From positions 1 to 9,888 of the forward strand of contig CADCLH010000063.1 in assembly GCA_902802215.1 (NCBI GenBank): a stretch of 9,888 nt of DNA, read 5' to 3'. The stretch is from Oscillospiraceae bacterium. Lineage in GTDB: Bacteria > Bacillota > Clostridia > Oscillospirales > Oscillospiraceae. This document shows, piece by piece, positions 6,787-9,888 of this stretch (within the stretch, counting starts at the first letter, position 1; every line of letters starts with the position of its first letter). The notes under the pieces are model-generated. The model was not told the DNA's origin. It saw only the letters and a list, made by a program, of their open reading frames with translations, and made no database searches. The position numbers and the translations under genes were made by a program.

Positions 6787-6815
6787 TTGCAATTCCCCGT
6801 CCCATCATATATAAT
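6787..6815 (+). promoter_or_regulatory. Sigma-70/SigA-type promoter of the sensor gene
   Basis: A -35 element TTGCAA (6787-6792) and a perfect -10 element TATAAT (6810-6815) are separated by exactly 17 bp. Transcription would begin near 6822, giving a leader of about 85 nt. A second TATAAT at 6821-6826 has no good -35 partner. Confidence 0.75.
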
Positions 6816-6826
6816 TCATATATAAT
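6805..6826 (+). repeat. Tandem 11-bp direct repeat over the -10 region
   Basis: TCATATATAAT occurs twice back to back (6805-6815 and 6816-6826). Each copy contains a TATAAT hexamer, so the start region has two candidate -10 boxes 11 bp apart, about one helical turn. Confidence 0.85.
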
Positions 6827-6892
6827 AATATAGACTTGAAAAAAATTCCATTTGCTCCGCTTCGGCCGATACGATCTTACCCCCGGGGGGGG

Positions 6893-6898
6893 AGGAGG
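6893..6898 (+). promoter_or_regulatory. Shine-Dalgarno site of the sensor gene
   Basis: A consensus AGGAGG lies 9 nt before the ATG at 6908, which fixes the start. It directly follows a run of eight G (6885-6892) preceded by five C (6880-6884). Confidence 0.85.
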
Positions 6899-6907
6899 AA
6901 CACATCG

Positions 6908-9888
6908 ATGAAAAAGAGAACACTGTCACTGGCCCTCTGCCTGATGATCGTGCTCGGCCTTGTGCTGCCTCTTACGGCCCGGGCGCAGGAGCCGGAGCGA
7001 AAGCTCGTGCGCGTGGGCTGGTACGAATCGACCTACTGCTACCGGGATCAGTACGGGCAGCGTCGCGGCATCGCCTACGAGTATCAGCGCAAGATCGCCG
7101 CGCATACCGGCTGGACCTACGAGTATGTGGAGGACAGCTGGCCGAACCTGCTGCAAATGCTGATCGACGGCGAGATCGACCTGCTCAGCGACGTCTCCCG
7201 GACGGAGCAGCGGGCCGAGCTCATGCTCTTCCCCACGCTGGCCATGGGCGCGGAGTCGTATTACCTCTACATCGACGCCGACAACAGCGTCATTGATCCG
7301 GAGAAGCTCCAAAGCCTCAGCGGGAAGCGGGTCGCCGTCAACAAGGGGAGCTTTCAGGAGGGGCTGCTCCGGGACTGGATGGCGAAAAACGGGGTAACGC
7401 TTGAAATCGTCGAGCTGACGGACAACGAAGCGTACACGATGGACATGCTGGCGCAGGGCAGGATCGACGCTCTTGTCTCGATGGACAGCTTCGGCTCGCA
7501 GGAGCGCGTGGTCCCCGTGACGAAGATCGGCGCGTCGGACTACTATTTCGCCGTCAACAAGGCCCGCCCCGACCTGCTGCCCGAGCTGAACGCCGCCCTG
7601 ACGGCCATTCAGGACGAGGACCCCTATTTCAATCAGCGTATGTTCGACCAGTACGTCAATCTGACAAGGACGAACGCCTTTCTCACGCCGCGGCTGGAGA
7701 GCTGGCTGGAAAGCCACGGGGCGGTCCGGATCGGATACTGGGAGGACTACCTGCCCTTCTGCGCCTCGGACAGGCAGACGGGAGCGCTCACCGGCGCGCT
7801 GAAGGACTGGCTGGCCCATGCGTCCAACTGTCTGAAGAACGCCGAAATTTCGTTCGAGGCCGTGCCCTATCCGACCACGGACGCGGCGCTCGCGGCCATG
7901 AAGCGCGGGGAGATCGACTGCGCGTTCCCGATCAATCTCAGCACCTACACCGGCGAGGCGATGGGGGTCCTGACGACCAACGCGATCGCGAAGACCGAGA
8001 TGAGTCTCCTGATGCGCACGGAGGGGCGGGCGGAGATCACGCCGGGGAAGAAGCTGACGGTCGCCGTCGACGTGGGGAACACCAATTATGTGACGTTGAT
8101 CCGGGACAATTTCCCGGAATGGACGATCCTCTCCTGCCCCGGCACGGAGGCCTGCTTCCGTGCCGTCTCGGAAAACGAGGCGGACGGGGTCCTGGCCTGC
8201 AATTCCCGCATGGGCGACTACGAGCCCCTGCGCGAGAAGCACCGGCTGGTCGCCATCCCCATCGGCGAGACCATGGGGCTCTCCGTCGCGGTGAGCGAGG
8301 ACAGCCCGGAGCTGTATTCCATTCTGAACAAGATCTCGATCCTCAGCTCCGGCGAGGAGATGGATTACGCGATGGCTTCCTACATGTACGCCGACCAGAA
8401 GATCTCCTTCCTCGACTTTCTGAAGGACAACTGGCTCGGCGCGGTCGCCGTCCTCTTCGCGGTGCTCTTCGTCATCCTCTTCCTGCTGTACCGCAACCTG
8501 GAGGCGGAGCGGAGGGCGAGCGAGCAGCAGAAGCTGCTGGACGAGGCCGCCGAGATCGCGGAGCTGAAGCAGACGATCGCTTCCCTGCTGGACAACATGC
8601 CCGGCATCAACTTCACCAAGGACGCGGAGACCGGCGAGTATCTGGCCTGCAACCAGGCGTTTGCGAATTTCGCGAACCGGCAGAGCCCGAAGGAGGTCGT
8701 CGGGCTCACCGCCGCGCAGCTCTTCGACGAGCAAACGGCGGCCCATTACGCGGAGGACGACAAGCTGGCCCTGTCCATGGACGAGCCGCTGATCTTCCAT
8801 GAGGACGTGCCTGACGGCGCCGGCGGCCTGCGGCAGATCAGGGTCACCAAGCTCAAATACACCGACGACGCCGGACGGCTGTGCGTGCTGGGCATCCGTC
8901 AGGACGTGACGGACAGCGTGCGCATCCGGCGCGAGGAGGCCACGACGAAGGAGGCCTACGAGAAGGCGCGCAGCGCCGGCGTCGCCTATCTCCACATCGC
9001 CGAGGCGCTGGCCCGCAGCTACACAGACCTGTATTACGTCAATCTGGACACCGAGCAGTACATCGAGTACCGCACCGAGGAGGACAGCGGCAGCCTCGCC
9101 GAAGTGCGGCGCGGCTGGCACTTCTTCGAGCAGTGCCAGGTGGAGGCCGGACAGCTGGTTTACCCCGAGGACCGGGATGCGGTGCTCCGGGCGCTGGACC
9201 GGAAGACGCTCGTGAAGGCGCTCGATCAGAACAACACCTTCTCCCTCACCTACCGCCTGATCGGAGAGCAGGGGCCGACCTATGTCAGAATGAAGGTCAC
9301 CCGCATGAAGGACGACGACCGCTATATCATCCTCGGCATCACGGACGTCGACGACGAGGCGAAGCAGCGCAACGCGGCCGCGCGGATGAAGGAGGAGCAG
9401 ACCGCGTACGCCCGGCTCCGGGCGCTGGCCGGCGAATTCCTCAGCATCTACATCGTGGACCCCGAGACCAACCGCTATCGGGTATTCAGCGCCGACGCCG
9501 GACTCGAGACCTTCTCGCTGCCGAAGCAGGGCCCGGATTTCTTCACGGAATCCCGGGAGCGCATCCCGAACGTGATCTATCCGGAGGATCTGAACCGTTT
9601 CCTCTCGGCCTTTACCCGGGAGACCATCCTCGCGGACATCGAGCGCCACGGCATCTTCACGCTGAGCTACCGCCTCATGCTCGAGGGCAAGCCCCGCTAT
9701 GTGCGGCTCAAGGCCGTCATGGTGGAGGAGAAGGAGGGAACGCGCCTGATCGTCGGCGTCAACGACATCGACAAGCAGGTCCATCAGGAGGAGACCTATG
9801 TCAAGAACCTGGCCCAGGCGAAGATCGAGGCCAGCGTCGACGCCCTGACGGGCGTGAAGAACCGGCACGCCTATCTGATGGCGGAGGA
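6908..9888 (+). CDS. Membrane sensor with two periplasmic solute-binding domains, PAS-like domains and GGDEF start (3' end beyond window)
   Basis: Open frame of 993 complete codons running off the right edge without a stop. Residues 1-26 are a signal peptide with a TARA-Q cleavage site. Residues 33 to about 260 and 272 to about 495 are two SBP_bac_3-like solute-binding domains, recognisable by VRVGWYES and IGYWEDYLPF starts and by GEIDLLSDVSRTEQR and GEIDCAFPINLS. One transmembrane helix follows at about 509-529. A short coiled stretch then leads to a PAS domain (552-670, with LLDNMPGINFTKD). Two mutually similar PAS-like domains follow at about 690-818 and 834-958. The last visible residues, DALTGVKNRHAY from 978, are the hallmark opening of a GGDEF domain. 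The likely role is ligand-controlled cyclic-di-GMP synthesis. The GG(D/E)EF catalytic loop is outside the window, so an inactive cyclase or a further EAL or HD-GYP domain cannot be excluded. It has its own promoter behind a terminator, so it is a separate transcription unit. Confidence 0.93.
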   Translation, partial: MKKRTLSLALCLMIVLGLVLPLTARAQEPERKLVRVGWYESTYCYRDQYGQRRGIAYEYQRKIAAHTGWTYEYVEDSWPNLLQMLIDGEIDLLSDVSRTEQRAELMLFPTLAMGAESYYLYIDADNSVIDPEKLQSLSGKRVAVNKGSFQEGLLRDWMAKNGVTLEIVELTDNEAYTMDMLAQGRIDALVSMDSFGSQERVVPVTKIGASDYYFAVNKARPDLLPELNAALTAIQDEDPYFNQRMFDQYVNLTRTNAFLTPRLESWLESHGAVRIGYWEDYLPFCASDRQTGALTGALKDWLAHASNCLKNAEISFEAVPYPTTDAALAAMKRGEIDCAFPINLSTYTGEAMGVLTTNAIAKTEMSLLMRTEGRAEITPGKKLTVAVDVGNTNYVTLIRDNFPEWTILSCPGTEACFRAVSENEADGVLACNSRMGDYEPLREKHRLVAIPIGETMGLSVAVSEDSPELYSILNKISILSSGEEMDYAMASYMYADQKISFLDFLKDNWLGAVAVLFAVLFVILFLLYRNLEAERRASEQQKLLDEAAEIAELKQTIASLLDNMPGINFTKDAETGEYLACNQAFANFANRQSPKEVVGLTAAQLFDEQTAAHYAEDDKLALSMDEPLIFHEDVPDGAGGLRQIRVTKLKYTDDAGRLCVLGIRQDVTDSVRIRREEATTKEAYEKARSAGVAYLHIAEALARSYTDLYYVNLDTEQYIEYRTEEDSGSLAEVRRGWHFFEQCQVEAGQLVYPEDRDAVLRALDRKTLVKALDQNNTFSLTYRLIGEQGPTYVRMKVTRMKDDDRYIILGITDVDDEAKQRNAAARMKEEQTAYARLRALAGEFLSIYIVDPETNRYRVFSADAGLETFSLPKQGPDFFTESRERIPNVIYPEDLNRFLSAFTRETILADIERHGIFTLSYRLMLEGKPRYVRLKAVMVEEKEGTRLIVGVNDIDKQVHQEETYVKNLAQAKIEASVDALTGVKNRHAYLMAE

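Larger units (their letters stand above)
6752..6907 (+). other. Intergenic leader between operon and sensor gene
   Basis: No gene is visible in these 156 bases. From left to right they contain a GC-rich stretch with two CGGCCG copies, an AT-rich island of about 35 bp with the promoter and tandem repeat, an A-rich patch (GAAAAAAATT), and a CCCCC-GGGGGGGG run running into the ribosome binding site. I looked for a cyclic-di-GMP riboswitch because of the downstream GGDEF gene and see no recognisable conserved core. Confidence 0.6.

Noticed and set aside
4889..6808. Long minus-strand frames opposite A2 and B2, and similar ones at 1496-2764 and 3360-4820
   Set aside because: Same GC-bias artefact. 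They are antiparallel to well-supported genes, cross gene boundaries and contain no recognisable motif.
6836..6841. TTGAAA as an alternative -35 element
   Set aside because: No -10-like sequence lies 16-18 bp downstream; that stretch is GC-rich.
6822..6907. Cyclic-di-GMP riboswitch in the leader of the GGDEF gene
   Set aside because: The leader is short and lacks the conserved aptamer core and paired arms expected for either known class.
6926..9868. A 980-codon open frame on the minus strand opposite the sensor gene
   Set aside because: It is a shadow produced by strong GC third-position bias in the sensor gene. Its translation is low-complexity, rich in R, G, A, L, V, H and Q, with no domain, whereas the plus strand shows clear domains, a signal peptide, a promoter and a ribosome binding site.
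1..9888. CRISPR arrays, tRNA or rRNA genes
   Set aside because: No regularly spaced repeats and no RNA-gene signatures were seen on either strand.

Overview
The window looks like chromosome from a GC-rich, low-oxygen Firmicute, most likely an Oscillospiraceae/Ruminococcaceae-type gut Clostridium. This is an inference from gene style, not a database hit. The signs are very strong AGGAGG ribosome binding sites with 8-9 nt spacing, TTG starts, strong GC bias at third codon positions, tight gene packing, AT-rich promoter islands in otherwise GC-rich DNA, and a multi-sensor GGDEF protein typical of that group. All real genes are on the + strand. The long minus-strand open frames are GC-bias shadows.

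Region 1 (1-6697) is a five-gene, fully packed operon with the layout A1-B1-R-A2-B2. A1 and A2 are end-to-end paralogous FAD-dependent oxidoreductases of the phytoene desaturase (CrtI)/retinol saturase-like fold. B1 and B2 are paralogous NAD(P)H reductases with the domain order FAD, NAD, C-terminal plant-type [2Fe-2S]. R is a TetR-family repressor between the two copies. Every junction is an overlap or a gap of 1-3 nt, so the genes are probably co-transcribed and translationally coupled. The second reductase, B2, carries an extra C-terminal region with four predicted membrane helices and a Gly/Pro-rich tail. The DNA at the fusion point looks like a former stop codon plus ribosome binding site. 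The likely working unit is an electron chain: NAD(P)H to B (FAD, then [2Fe-2S]) to the flavoprotein A to a lipophilic unsaturated substrate. The substrate cannot be read from the sequence. No oxygenase is present, although this reductase architecture is best known from oxygenase systems.

Region 2 (6698-6907) is intergenic. It holds a perfect 18-bp hairpin terminator for the operon, then a short AT-rich island with a good candidate promoter (TTGCAA, 17 bp, TATAAT) and an 11-bp tandem repeat, then a C5G8 run abutting a strong ribosome binding site.

Region 3 (6908-9888, open at the right edge) is one large membrane-bound sensor. It has a signal peptide, two periplasmic solute-binding (SBP_bac_3-like) domains, one transmembrane helix, three PAS-like domains (the last two look internally duplicated) and the first residues of a GGDEF domain. 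It is most likely a ligand-sensing diguanylate cyclase with its own promoter. Nothing in the window ties it functionally to the operon.
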